Below are positions 14,246-20,235 of a DNA stretch of 44,804 bases, in pieces. A program made the translations under genes and the position numbers. A model generated the notes under the pieces. It worked only from the letters and a program-made list of their open reading frames with translations, made no database searches and was not told the DNA's origin. The stretch lies in IMG/VR virus record IMGVR_UViG_3300021405_000023, positions 1 to 44,804 of that record. One strand, 5' to 3'. The stretch is from a virus. Position 1 is the stretch's first letter. Each line of letters opens with the position of its first letter.

Positions 14246-14449
14246 TCAATATTCCAAATCTTGACCGCGCTCCCGCTTTTCGGCGCAGCTGTTGCAGTAG
14301 CCGTAGTCTGGAAGCAGTCTTACCTTGTTCCCGCATCCCTCGCATTTCTTGAGAACGCTGCGACGTTGCACGTCCTGATAGAACTCGACATCGCTTTCAT
14401 CCTCGATGTCATAATGGCCGAAGTTGTCGTCGTAGTAAGATCGTGGCAT
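14246..14449 (-). CDS. Small zinc-ribbon protein
   Basis: This gene encodes 67 residues from ATG 14449 with AGGAG upstream. An acidic, Tyr-rich N-terminus (MPRSYYDDNFGHYDIEDESD) is followed by two Cys pairs, CEGCGNK and YCNSCAEK, forming a zinc ribbon, and a charged C-terminus. It is the first gene behind the promoter at 14474-14502 and precedes the SWIM-like gene. Small phage zinc ribbons often bind host transcription or replication proteins, but nothing specific can be said here. Confidence 0.75.
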   Translation of the reverse strand: MPRSYYDDNFGHYDIEDESDVEFYQDVQRRSVLKKCEGCGNKVRLLPDYGYCNSCAEKRERGQDLEY

Positions 14450-14473
14450 GTTACGCTCCTATGTGAACTCGCC

Positions 14474-14502
14474 ATCTTAGCACGTCGCGCGGGCGCTGTC
14501 AA
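14474..14502 (-). promoter_or_regulatory. Sigma70 promoter, leftward
   Basis: TTGACA (14502-14497), a 17-bp GC-rich spacer ending ACGTGC, and TAAGAT (14479-14474) on the minus strand. Confidence 0.87.
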
Positions 14503-14510
14503 GATTCATT

Positions 14511-15059
14511 TCAGGCCATCGGCGGGAATTCAGCAAAATAGCGAAGCGCTTCGGCAACGCTATCGAATGGTTGGCCTATAAACACGGTCCAGCCGAATTG
14601 AGGATGAAATACCCAGAACCCCCGTTTCATCTCTGCGCCGAATTCCTCCTTGATTTCCTCCTTGATTTCGTCGTACGCTTTTATCCTAATTTCCATTGTT
14701 CCGCCACGGGAGTCCTTGACCCAATAACGGCCCGGGCCGGAGTCAACGTATGAGTTAAGAGGCGCATTCGTGCCTACTTTGCGCTGCCAAGCAGCGTCAT
14801 CAATACGAGGCAGAACGCCGCCCTCCTCCACGTGTTGCCTCCACATCTGTTCGATTCCTAGGCGTTGAAACTCAGCGAATACAGAATGATAAAGACGCGA
14901 GTTCTTCGACCGGCAGATTTTGGATACGGTCTGTTCGTTCACAGCGAATGCCTTGGCGAGGATAGGATAGCTTGTGCCGCGATGAACGTGATCAGCAAAG
15001 ATGGCGCAGCGGAATGTGAACGTGAGCTTCGACGCGAATGGGTTGCTTTGAACGGCCAT
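14511..15059 (-). CDS. Helix-turn-helix protein with an extra C-terminal domain
   Basis: The protein has 182 residues from ATG 15059, with GGGAGAG upstream. The N-terminal 75 residues resemble the proteins at 15063-15386 and 41001-41315: KLTFTFRCAIFADHV, then YPILAKAFAVNEQTVSKICR as a helix-turn-helix, then YHSVFAEFQRLGIEQM. A second domain follows with RYWVKDSRGGTMEIRIK and FWVFHPQFGWTVFIGQPFDS, a beta-rich fold seen in small phage proteins. It probably binds DNA, but its target is unknown. It is transcribed from the promoter at 15413-15441. Confidence 0.75.
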   Translation of the reverse strand: MAVQSNPFASKLTFTFRCAIFADHVHRGTSYPILAKAFAVNEQTVSKICRSKNSRLYHSVFAEFQRLGIEQMWRQHVEEGGVLPRIDDAAWQRKVGTNAPLNSYVDSGPGRYWVKDSRGGTMEIRIKAYDEIKEEIKEEFGAEMKRGFWVFHPQFGWTVFIGQPFDSVAEALRYFAEFPPMA

Positions 15060-15062
15060 GGC

Positions 15063-15386
15063 TTATCTCTCCCAGACTATGCGTTTACGATTGGCTTGTT
15101 TATTCGACTTCTTGACGGCGTTGGAAATCACTAACGAGTGTGGATGATTCCTCATCCATTGCCGCACGAGGTTTAACTTGTCCGAATTAGTATACTTATA
15201 CACGAATTCGTCCCTAGTCATGCTTTCGCGTTCTCTATGAACCGGGACATAAGTGCTGGCCGGGTTGCAAATCTTCTCTGCGGTGCTGGTGGGAACTCCC
15301 CAGACGTGAGCCAATGCTGGGAAGGGGCACTTTCTATCAAAATATAAATAAGCAGCGTAAAGCTGCAGCCTGTCTTTGTGCGTCAT
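15063..15386 (-). CDS. Helix-turn-helix protein
   Basis: This gene encodes 107 residues from ATG 15386, with AGGAG seven bases upstream; the longer open frame crosses the promoter and is not used. It has DRLQLYAAYLYFDRKC, then ALAHVWGVPTSTAEKICNPA as a helix-turn-helix, then a basic C-terminus (KKSNKQANRKR). The architecture matches two other proteins of this phage (14511-15059 and 41001-41315), which suggests an expanded regulator family. It is first behind its promoter and ends three bases before the next gene. Confidence 0.72.
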   Translation of the reverse strand: MTHKDRLQLYAAYLYFDRKCPFPALAHVWGVPTSTAEKICNPASTYVPVHRERESMTRDEFVYKYTNSDKLNLVRQWMRNHPHSLVISNAVKKSNKQANRKRIVWER

Positions 15387-15412
15387 TGCAGACTCCTTGA
15401 GGGGTGCGCCCC

Positions 15413-15441
15413 ATGATAACACAGGGCGCAGCACCTGTCAA
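15413..15441 (-). promoter_or_regulatory. Sigma70 promoter, leftward
   Basis: TTGACA (15441-15436), a 17-bp spacer ending CTGTGT, and TATCAT (15418-15413) on the minus strand. The TGA stop of the upstream gene (15440-15438) lies in the -35 box. Confidence 0.87.
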
Positions 15442-15725
15442 GAGTCCTTTAGGCTAGCAATATGTTCGTCGTTACGAATGGCCGCTGCGTTGAGTTGCCG
15501 CTGGTATTCCTTGGGGAGCCGCGACCAGAATTTCCGCAGCGAATTGAGACCGTGGACGGGCTCTTCGTACCGTGCTTCGCCATCGGGGAGGTAAAGTGAT
15601 GGCATCAACGGCACGATGTGGTTCCACAGGTATTCTTGAACCGAATTCGGCAGGCCATCAAGGCATTCAGCGGCCTCGTCTGCAGTCCAAATGTCGAATA
15701 ACGGGTGCGGGCTGATTCGGCTCAT
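15438..15725 (-). CDS. Hypothetical protein
   Basis: The protein has 95 residues from ATG 15725, overlapping the upstream TGA (ATGA) with an internal AAGGAG in the previous gene as ribosome site. It is mostly helical with many aromatic residues (HPLFDIWTADEAAECLDGLP, EYLWNHIVPLMPSLYLPDGE, LRKFWSRLPKEYQRQLNAAA). No family is recognised. Its stop codon is part of the next promoter. Confidence 0.7.
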   Translation of the reverse strand: MSRISPHPLFDIWTADEAAECLDGLPNSVQEYLWNHIVPLMPSLYLPDGEARYEEPVHGLNSLRKFWSRLPKEYQRQLNAAAIRNDEHIASLKDS

Positions 15726-16021
15726 TTCATCATCTCCTTTAGCTTATTTACGAGCAATTTGCGCGCTGACGGGGTGAAGTTTTTTGGCTTTTCGATTACT
15801 TCCGCCGCCCACGCTAAGAGCGCGTTTAAATGGGCGTCATGGAAGGTCTGCACGTGCAAGTGCATTCCATCCTGTTCGAGCGTTTCCCAGTTGTTTTCGT
15901 TGCCCGGAGCTTCCCACTCCTCCTTGAGATTCGCGATGGCCTCCTCATTAGTTGCTCCGGTTTGGATGTACCCAATGCCGTTCTCGGAGGATTCTATGTC
16001 TGCTAAGTAAGCTATCTTCAT
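15722..16021 (-). CDS. Hypothetical protein with a HicB-like N-terminus
   Basis: The protein has 99 residues from ATG 16021, with AAGGA eight bases upstream. The N-terminus, MKIAYLADIESSENGIGYIQ then GATNEEAIANLKEEWEA, has the strand-strand-helix rhythm of a partial RNase-H-like HicB/DUF fold, but no toxin partner is adjacent. It ends NKLKEMMK, exactly as the secreted protein upstream of purZ does, and both endings encode a ribosome site and an overlap with the next start. The function is unknown. Confidence 0.68.
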   Translation of the reverse strand: MKIAYLADIESSENGIGYIQTGATNEEAIANLKEEWEAPGNENNWETLEQDGMHLHVQTFHDAHLNALLAWAAEVIEKPKNFTPSARKLLVNKLKEMMK

Positions 16022-16026
16022 CGAAT

Positions 16027-16308
16027 TTATCCTTCCATGTAGTCCCGGTAGACCTTGTGCAACATGAAGCGCCGGTGGGCCTCTTCCTGAGTTTCGGCCC
16101 ATGTCTCAAGTCCAATCATGCGGCCGAAGTCGCGGATTTCGACGGCCCATTGTGGATTTACGGGGACGATGCCCTCCTCCGCGTCAACGAATCCCTGCTC
16201 GGTATAGAACGAATCTGTCGTCGCTCCATTCTCCGCGTTGCGGAGCATCACTTCTGCGGGGTCGCGGGATTCTAGTTCGGTGCCCTCGTCCCATACAAAG
16301 AACTTCAT
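16027..16308 (-). CDS. Hypothetical protein
   Basis: The protein has 93 residues from ATG 16308, with GGAAGG about ten bases upstream. It begins MKFFVWDEGTELESRDPAEV, contains a Trp/Phe-rich middle (NPQWAVEIRDFGRMIGLETW) and ends in a His/Arg helix (EEAHRRFMLHKVYRDYMEG). The composition is acidic. No family is recognised. It is the first gene behind the promoter at 16363-16392. Confidence 0.7.
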   Translation of the reverse strand: MKFFVWDEGTELESRDPAEVMLRNAENGATTDSFYTEQGFVDAEEGIVPVNPQWAVEIRDFGRMIGLETWAETQEEAHRRFMLHKVYRDYMEG

Positions 16309-16362
16309 CCTCGTGGCCCTTCCATGTTACGCGTCTCCGCCGCCTGATTGCGGCACAGGCCA

Positions 16363-16392
16363 ATTATACCACGGACGGGGGTCCGGCGTCAA
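16363..16392 (-). promoter_or_regulatory. Sigma70 promoter with an 18-bp spacer
   Basis: TTGACG (16392-16387), an 18-bp spacer and TATAAT (16368-16363) on the minus strand. This is the only member of the promoter set with an 18-bp spacer. The spacer carries GGAC and GTCC around a C-run, a small dyad. Confidence 0.8.
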
Positions 16393-16412
16393 TCCCCATT
16401 TCCCAACGGACA

Positions 16413-16483
16413 CCGTAAGCGACTTACGGTACTTCTTTCTGTACTGTGTGTACTATTTTCTTTTTAAAGAAGTATAGGTCGCT
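16413..16483. other. Overlapping alternative hairpins
   Basis: CCGTAAG (16413-16419) and CTTACGG (16423-16429) form a tight hairpin. The same bases can instead contribute AGCGAC (16418-16423) to a larger structure with GTCGCT (16478-16483), stacked on TACTTCTTT (16430-16438) with AAAGAAGTA (16466-16474). The two folds exclude each other. No gene is seen here. Confidence 0.5.
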
Positions 16484-16640
16484 GTGCGGGATTAAAAATC
16501 GGGAGGGTCAATAGTGGCTTGGAGGCTTGGGCCTGCGTGGGTGACTTCTTGGGCGGCGGCCACCCGGGCATGCGCAGGTGGCTAGAGAATCCCATACCCA
16601 GCACGGGGGCGCAGTATGTTGTGTACCGTAAGCTGGGTTT

Positions 16641-16774
16641 CGGTGTTCCGCTTGCCTGTGTACGTTCCGATTCCGCTTCTAAGTCCCCTGAGGCATTGAA
16701 TTCCCAGAAGCGGAATTCGCTGCGTACACAGAGGCGCAGGCGGAAGTATAAGGATAAGCGCAAGCGGAACACCG
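16641..16774. ncRNA. Nested inverted-repeat element, candidate structured RNA
   Basis: Three pairs of perfect inverted arms are nested. The outer pair is CGGTGTTCCGCTTGC (16641-16655) with GCAAGCGGAACACCG (16760-16774). The middle pair is CTGTGTACG (16656-16664) with CGTACACAG (16723-16731). The inner pair is ATTCCGCTTCT (16670-16680) with AGAAGCGGAAT (16706-16716). Together they give 35 base pairs over 134 bases, with a bulge of 28 bases on the right side between outer and middle arms. Strand and promoter are not determined. It could be a stable RNA, a transcript 3' end or a DNA element such as an origin. Confidence 0.55.
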
Positions 16775-16791
16775 CCGCGCACATACGTTTA

Positions 16792-16815
16792 CGCCCGGAA
16801 CGCGAGTTCCGGGCG
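16792..16815. other. Ten-bp GC-rich hairpin with GNRA loop
   Basis: CGCCCGGAAC (16792-16801) and GTTCCGGGCG (16806-16815) enclose GCGA, a GNRA tetraloop when read on the plus strand. There is no T-run on either side. It follows the microprotein stop on the minus strand by seven bases and may act as a terminator-like or stabilising hairpin. Confidence 0.7.
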
Positions 16816-16821
16816 TTGCGG

Positions 16822-16902
16822 TTAGACCCAGCTGTTCGCTAGGGCTGCGAGGAGGGCGGCGAACGCCACCCCCCAAGCCGCCGCTTGGGCTAGTTCGCCC
16901 AT
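16822..16902 (-). CDS. Possible 26-residue transmembrane microprotein
   Basis: A frame from ATG 16902 to TAA 16822, overlapping the end of the 182-residue gene by 13 bases, encodes MGELAQAAAWGVAFAALLAA followed by LANSWV, which is a plausible single transmembrane helix. No Shine-Dalgarno is visible, so it would depend on coupling to the upstream gene. The Ala/Leu composition could also arise by chance in GC-rich DNA. I list it with low confidence. Confidence 0.35.
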   Translation of the reverse strand: MGELAQAAAWGVAFAALLAALANSWV

Positions 16903-17438
16903 TTGCTGAGGAATTCGGCGGCGTCGTGGTCGCCTTGCGCCGCGAGTTCCACTAGGTTCTGCTCGCCGTCTGGGGTTCGGAACACGCCCGATTTCCCGAC
17001 CACGCCGCGCAGGACCAGCGAACCGCTCATTCGCACCCGCCCTTGCCAGCCATTGCTGGTGCGGTTCCAGCGGCTGTAGTCGACGCCGTTCGCGTCGAGG
17101 ATGCGCTCGAAGCGCCCGAGGTCAAAGTTTCCCTTGGCATCGTTGCACTCCGCCTGCAGCTCCCTCTGCAGCCAATCGCCGTTGCCACGGCGGCTGGCCT
17201 TATCCGTGAGCCCGCGCGCCTTTGCGCGGTCCTGATAGCGGTGCTTGTACGCCGTCTTCACTACCGTCTTGGGCGCGAGTGCCTTGGGCATTTCAGCCGG
17301 GTATTCGCCGTACACGTCGTCAACAGCCGCTGGTTGCGGCTCGAGTTGCAGCGCGGGTTGCGTGGTTGTGGGTGCGGTTGCGGGCGCTTCGGCCTCGATT
17401 TCGAGCACGCGTCCGCCTTTGTGTGTGCGCTTTGTCAT
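16890..17438 (-). CDS. Early-gene paralogue family member 3
   Basis: The protein has 182 residues from ATG 17438, with GGAG seven bases upstream; the longer open frame runs into the promoter. The N-terminus is basic then Ala/Pro-rich (MTKRTHKGGRVLEIEAEAP). The family blocks follow: VKTAYKHRYQDRAKARG, FDLGRFERILDANGVDYSRW and GWQGRVRMSGSLVLRGVV, then a short acidic helix ending EFLSKWAN. It is the first leftward gene from the divergent control region and so probably the earliest expressed of this strand. The function is unknown. Confidence 0.8.
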   Translation of the reverse strand: MTKRTHKGGRVLEIEAEAPATAPTTTQPALQLEPQPAAVDDVYGEYPAEMPKALAPKTVVKTAYKHRYQDRAKARGLTDKASRRGNGDWLQRELQAECNDAKGNFDLGRFERILDANGVDYSRWNRTSNGWQGRVRMSGSLVLRGVVGKSGVFRTPDGEQNLVELAAQGDHDAAEFLSKWAN

Positions 17439-17496
17439 GGTGGTTCTCCAGACCGGGCCAGGGCAGCCAATCCGCCCTGCGCTCCGATCTGCCCGC

Positions 17497-17525
17497 ACTC
17501 TACCACGCTCCGAGCACGAGGTCAA
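17497..17525 (-). promoter_or_regulatory. Sigma70-like promoter, leftward, early
   Basis: TTGACC (17525-17520), a 17-bp spacer ending GCGTGG, and TAGAGT (17502-17497) on the minus strand. It is weaker than consensus at both boxes but keeps the TGn extension. It faces the divergent region. Confidence 0.75.
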
Positions 17526-17549
17526 CCCATCGCGGGTGTACGGTGTTAA

Positions 17550-17638
17550 CTGTTATGTTATAACGTCCATCAAGCGCAGGCGGAATGTTATAACATAACA
17601 GCAATCGCCAATTGTGGAGTTCCTTGCAATGTTATAAC
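17550..17638. repeat. GTTATAAC operator-like repeats
   Basis: CTGTTATGTTATAAC (17550-17564) and GTTATAACATAACAG (17587-17601) are perfect inverted copies 22 bases apart. A third GTTATAAC lies at 17631-17638. Each core is itself a palindrome, as expected for sites of a dimeric regulator or an initiator. They lie between the two divergent promoters. Confidence 0.75.
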
Positions 17639-17770
17639 GTATCATATTTTCGAAACCCCCCACAACCCCGGATTGTGGCTGGTGAAAGGCGCGCGGGACC
17701 CGGCGCGCTCGGAACGAGGTTCATAATATACTGCCACTATGCTCGAACCCCATGTGGTTCCGTGCCAGAC

Positions 17771-17799
17771 TTGACACACACCTGCAGGTGTGCTAAAAT
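17771..17799 (+). promoter_or_regulatory. Rightward promoter of the virion operon with palindromic operator
   Basis: TTGACA (17771-17776), a 17-bp spacer and TAAAAT (17794-17799). The spacer contains a perfect 16-bp palindrome, CACACCTGCAGGTGTG (17777-17792), that fills the space between the boxes, an ideal place for a repressor or activator. The leader to the small terminase gene is about 160 bases. Confidence 0.88.
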
Positions 17800-17861
17800 G
17801 GTCATGTCCCCGATAGGTGAGTTCATAAACTAGAAGCTGATTCGGAGAGCGTTATGCGTTG

Positions 17862-17928
17862 GTAAGGCGTACGTTAGCTTGTAGAGATGGTGTCTTCAGT
17901 CCATCGAGGCTAATCGAACGTTACCTTA
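17862..17928 (+). other. Long bulged hairpin in the virion-operon leader
   Basis: Nested pairings are TAAGG (17863-17867) with CCTTA (17924-17928), TTAGC (17874-17878) with GCTAA (17909-17913) and GATGG (17886-17890) with CCATC (17901-17905), with some further pairing between the first two stems. The element lies in the untranslated leader between promoter and small terminase. It could be a processing, antitermination or packaging-linked signal. Confidence 0.5.
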
Positions 17929-17967
17929 TCGCAGGGGTCCACTCCGGGCGCTTGATCAGGAGTTGCT

Positions 17968-18447
17968 GTGGTCGATTTTCCCCAAGACCTGCAACCCATA
18001 CCCACGCAACCATGGGATGAGCGTCCAGATTCGCTGCCTCTTAATGTTGAGGAAGTTCGCACCGCCCTTTGGTTGGAGTCCGGCAGCATTCCAAAGGCCG
18101 CAATTAGGCTCAAAGTCTTGGCGTCCCGCCTCCGGCGTTTTATCAATTCGTCGCCGCGCCTGCTCGCTGAACAAAACGAAGCTCGGGAGCAATTGGCTGA
18201 CAAAGCTGAGGAGAACGTCAAGGACGCGTTGTGGGATGACAAAGACGCTGCCCGTCGCGATAGCATGTCCAAATATGTGCTCTCCAGCTTGGGCAGGGGG
18301 CGCGGATACGGCCAAGGCCCTGGCAAGCAGATAAATATTAACAGCGAGGGCGGGAACATATTGATTCAATGGGCAGATGGAACCGCCATTCAGACGCCCG
18401 AGAACGACGACGGGGTTATTATCGAGGGAGAGAAAAATGAAGCATGA
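17968..18447 (+). CDS. Terminase small subunit
   Basis: The protein has 159 residues from GTG 17968, with AGGAG five bases upstream. The region ALWLESGSIPKAAIRLKVLA is a helix-turn-helix as in small terminases, followed by RRFINSSPRLLAEQNEAREQ and a coiled stretch (KAEENVKDALWDDKDAARRD) for oligomerisation, then a Gly-rich and acidic C-terminus. It would recognise the packaging site and recruit the large subunit. It is the first gene of the rightward operon. The call rests on the fold pattern and on position two genes before TerL. Confidence 0.8.
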   Translation: MVDFPQDLQPIPTQPWDERPDSLPLNVEEVRTALWLESGSIPKAAIRLKVLASRLRRFINSSPRLLAEQNEAREQLADKAEENVKDALWDDKDAARRDSMSKYVLSSLGRGRGYGQGPGKQININSEGGNILIQWADGTAIQTPENDDGVIIEGEKNEA

Positions 18448-18886
18448 CGCGGACGTTCTCAATTCGGCGCGGGAACTAGAAGAAGCAGACATAAAGATAG
18501 CGGATCTCACCCGCACCAATTCGCAGCTTGGATTGGCGCTGGCGGAATCGACGCTGGAATGCGCAGCCTTGCGCGCGCAAGTGCAGGAACTGGTGGTTCA
18601 GAACGGGCGGTTGGAAACGCTGCGCACGCAACACTACAGCCAATTCGCTGCTGAGTCGCAAGCTCAAGGGCTATCCCAGCTGGGAGGGTATTACGACCAC
18701 TCCCACCAATATCACCAACATGCGTTGGCTCAGCAGGCTCAAGCGCAGCAGTATCAGGCGCAAGCCCAGCAGTATTATAACCATCTGCAACAGGGCATAA
18801 TTGGGAGCCAGCTTGATTCGGGGTTCGCAGGATTGGCGCATTGCACCTGCGTCCCCGCGCGGCATGACGTATTGCGCGGCCGATAA
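18437..18886 (+). CDS. Coiled-coil, Gln/His-rich protein between terminase genes
   Basis: The protein has 149 residues from ATG 18437, overlapping the small terminase by 11 bases and the large terminase start by one base (TAATG). The first 70 residues are a coiled coil (ARELEEADIKIADLTRTNSQ, ALRAQVQELVVQNGRLETLR). The C-terminal half is Gln, His, Ala and Tyr-rich (HALAQQAQAQQYQAQAQQYY). The function is unknown. Its position between the terminase genes suggests a packaging accessory or minor virion role. Confidence 0.75.
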   Translation: MKHDADVLNSARELEEADIKIADLTRTNSQLGLALAESTLECAALRAQVQELVVQNGRLETLRTQHYSQFAAESQAQGLSQLGGYYDHSHQYHQHALAQQAQAQQYQAQAQQYYNHLQQGIIGSQLDSGFAGLAHCTCVPARHDVLRGR

Positions 18887-20223
18887 TGGACGGCGAACTA
18901 CCGGATATACCTGATCCTATCGATCGGGCGGAACCCCGCAGGGTAAATATTCCGTATGTCCCGCGAGTCCACTTTAGGCCCCTACACGCCTCTATTAAGA
19001 GGTTCCAATTCGTATGCGCTCACCGACGCGCTGGAAAAACTGTTGCGGAATATAACCACCTGTTACGGGCGAGCCTCAAGCTCAGACGAAAAGACCCGCC
19101 TCCTCGGTATGCTTATGTTGGGCCGTCATTTGATCAAACAAAAGATCTCGTCTGGGGGTATGCCAAGCATTACGCTGAACCCATCCCCAACGTCAGGTTT
19201 TATGAAGGGGATTTGATGACAGTGCTCCCGAATGGGGCCTCAATTCGGTTATATGGCGGCTCGGCTGCTTATGAGAGGATGCGCGGCGTCTACTTCGACG
19301 GGATCGTACTCGATGAATACCCTCTACTTAATCCTGCTGTGTTTTCTAGCGTCGTGCGGCCATGTCTGGCTGATTATCGTGGATTCGGCATTATATCAGG
19401 GACGTCCAACGGGGACGATCACTTTCACGCACTCCTCAAGAAAAACCAAGACAATCCAGATTGGGACATCCACATTATTCCGGTGACAAGCACCGACGCA
19501 CTTTCCCCTTCTGAAGTCCAACAGATGCAGATCGACATGTCTCCCGAGGAATACGCTCGCGAGATGCTCTGCAGCTTCGAGGCACCAATCGAGGGGTCTT
19601 ACTACGCAGAAACATTGAATATGATGATGGCGGAGGGCCGAATTGATCGCGTATCTTGGGACCTCAATGCGCCGGTGATTACCGCGTGGGACTTGGGCAT
19701 TCACGACGCCATGTGTATTTGGTTTTATCAGATTTGCGGGAGAGAAATCCACGTCATTGATTACTATCAGAGCTACGGGCAGCCTTTATCACATTACGCT
19801 GGAGTTATCAACTCTAAAAAAGTTGGCTCGTCGGGGTCGATTCGATTCCAATATAAGGCGCATTGTTTACCTCATGACGTTGAAGCGCGCGAGCTTGCAA
19901 CGGGCCAATCAAGACGACAAGTTCTTAGTGAGCTTCTTGACGAGCCAGTTATTACAGCTCCGCTTGCATCTCCCGAGGACGGGATCGCTGCAGTTCGGGG
20001 AATTCTGGGAATGTCCTGGTTCAACAAGGATACCACCGAGAAAGGAATGTCTGGCCTTCGTGCCTACAAGCGCAGCCGTCTCGGACGCCCCGTTCATGAT
20101 TGGGCGTCTCATCCGGCTGACGCTTTTCGAACGCTCGCCACCAGCTTCCACTTGGTTGCCGGATATGCCGGTTCCGCTAGACATCAAGGCCCTCTTAGGC
20201 GAAGGATAAGAGGTATAGTTTAA
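18886..20223 (+). CDS. terL: Terminase large subunit (TerL)
   Basis: The protein has 445 residues from ATG 18886. The ATPase domain has Walker A CAHRRAGKT (residues 44-52) and Walker B GIVLDEYP, with an SGTSNG coupling motif. The nuclease domain has AWDLGIHDAM with the first catalytic Asp, LPHDVEAR and a C-terminal SHPADAFR with a further Asp. The enzyme translocates DNA into the prohead through the portal and cuts concatemers. The length and motifs fit a complete gene. It follows its small subunit in the usual order. Confidence 0.96.
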   Translation: MDGELPDIPDPIDRAEPRRVNIPYVPRVHFRPLHASIKRFQFVCAHRRAGKTVAEYNHLLRASLKLRRKDPPPRYAYVGPSFDQTKDLVWGYAKHYAEPIPNVRFYEGDLMTVLPNGASIRLYGGSAAYERMRGVYFDGIVLDEYPLLNPAVFSSVVRPCLADYRGFGIISGTSNGDDHFHALLKKNQDNPDWDIHIIPVTSTDALSPSEVQQMQIDMSPEEYAREMLCSFEAPIEGSYYAETLNMMMAEGRIDRVSWDLNAPVITAWDLGIHDAMCIWFYQICGREIHVIDYYQSYGQPLSHYAGVINSKKVGSSGSIRFQYKAHCLPHDVEARELATGQSRRQVLSELLDEPVITAPLASPEDGIAAVRGILGMSWFNKDTTEKGMSGLRAYKRSRLGRPVHDWASHPADAFRTLATSFHLVAGYAGSARHQGPLRRRIRGIV

Positions 20224-20235
20224 GGAGATCGCGCA

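Larger units (their letters stand above)
16393..16821. other. Gene-free region rich in inverted repeats
   Basis: About 430 bases without a convincing gene. Open frames on both strands (16464-16784 minus, 16519-16842 plus) have repetitive, unbalanced composition and lack ribosome sites. The region holds the alternative hairpins at 16413-16483, the nested structure at 16641-16774, a GNRA-capped hairpin at 16792-16815 and several copies of GCGGAA in both orientations. On the minus strand it would be the 3' untranslated region of the 182-residue gene. Confidence 0.6.
17439..17967. other. Divergent control region
   Basis: This 529-base region has no convincing gene. It separates the leftward early genes from the rightward virion operon. 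From left to right it holds the leftward promoter (17497-17525), three GTTATAAC palindromes of which two form a 15-bp inverted repeat (17550-17638), two small hairpins (17660-17678 and 17689-17708), the rightward promoter with a palindromic spacer (17771-17799) and a structured leader (17862-17928). It is the best candidate for the main regulatory switch and possibly an origin of replication. Confidence 0.7.

Noticed and set aside
16464-16842. Open frames of about 106 codons on both strands of the 16.5-16.8 kb region
   Set aside because: They coincide with the nested inverted repeats, have Arg/Ser/Pro-biased composition, no ribosome site and no coupling to neighbours.
17797-17832. A short leader peptide starting at the ATG within the late promoter
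   Set aside because: Its ATG overlaps the -10 box and lies upstream of the expected transcription start.
17862-17934. A tRNA gene in the late leader
   Set aside because: No anticodon stem, T-loop or CCA-adjacent acceptor stem can be fitted; the pairing is one long bulged hairpin.
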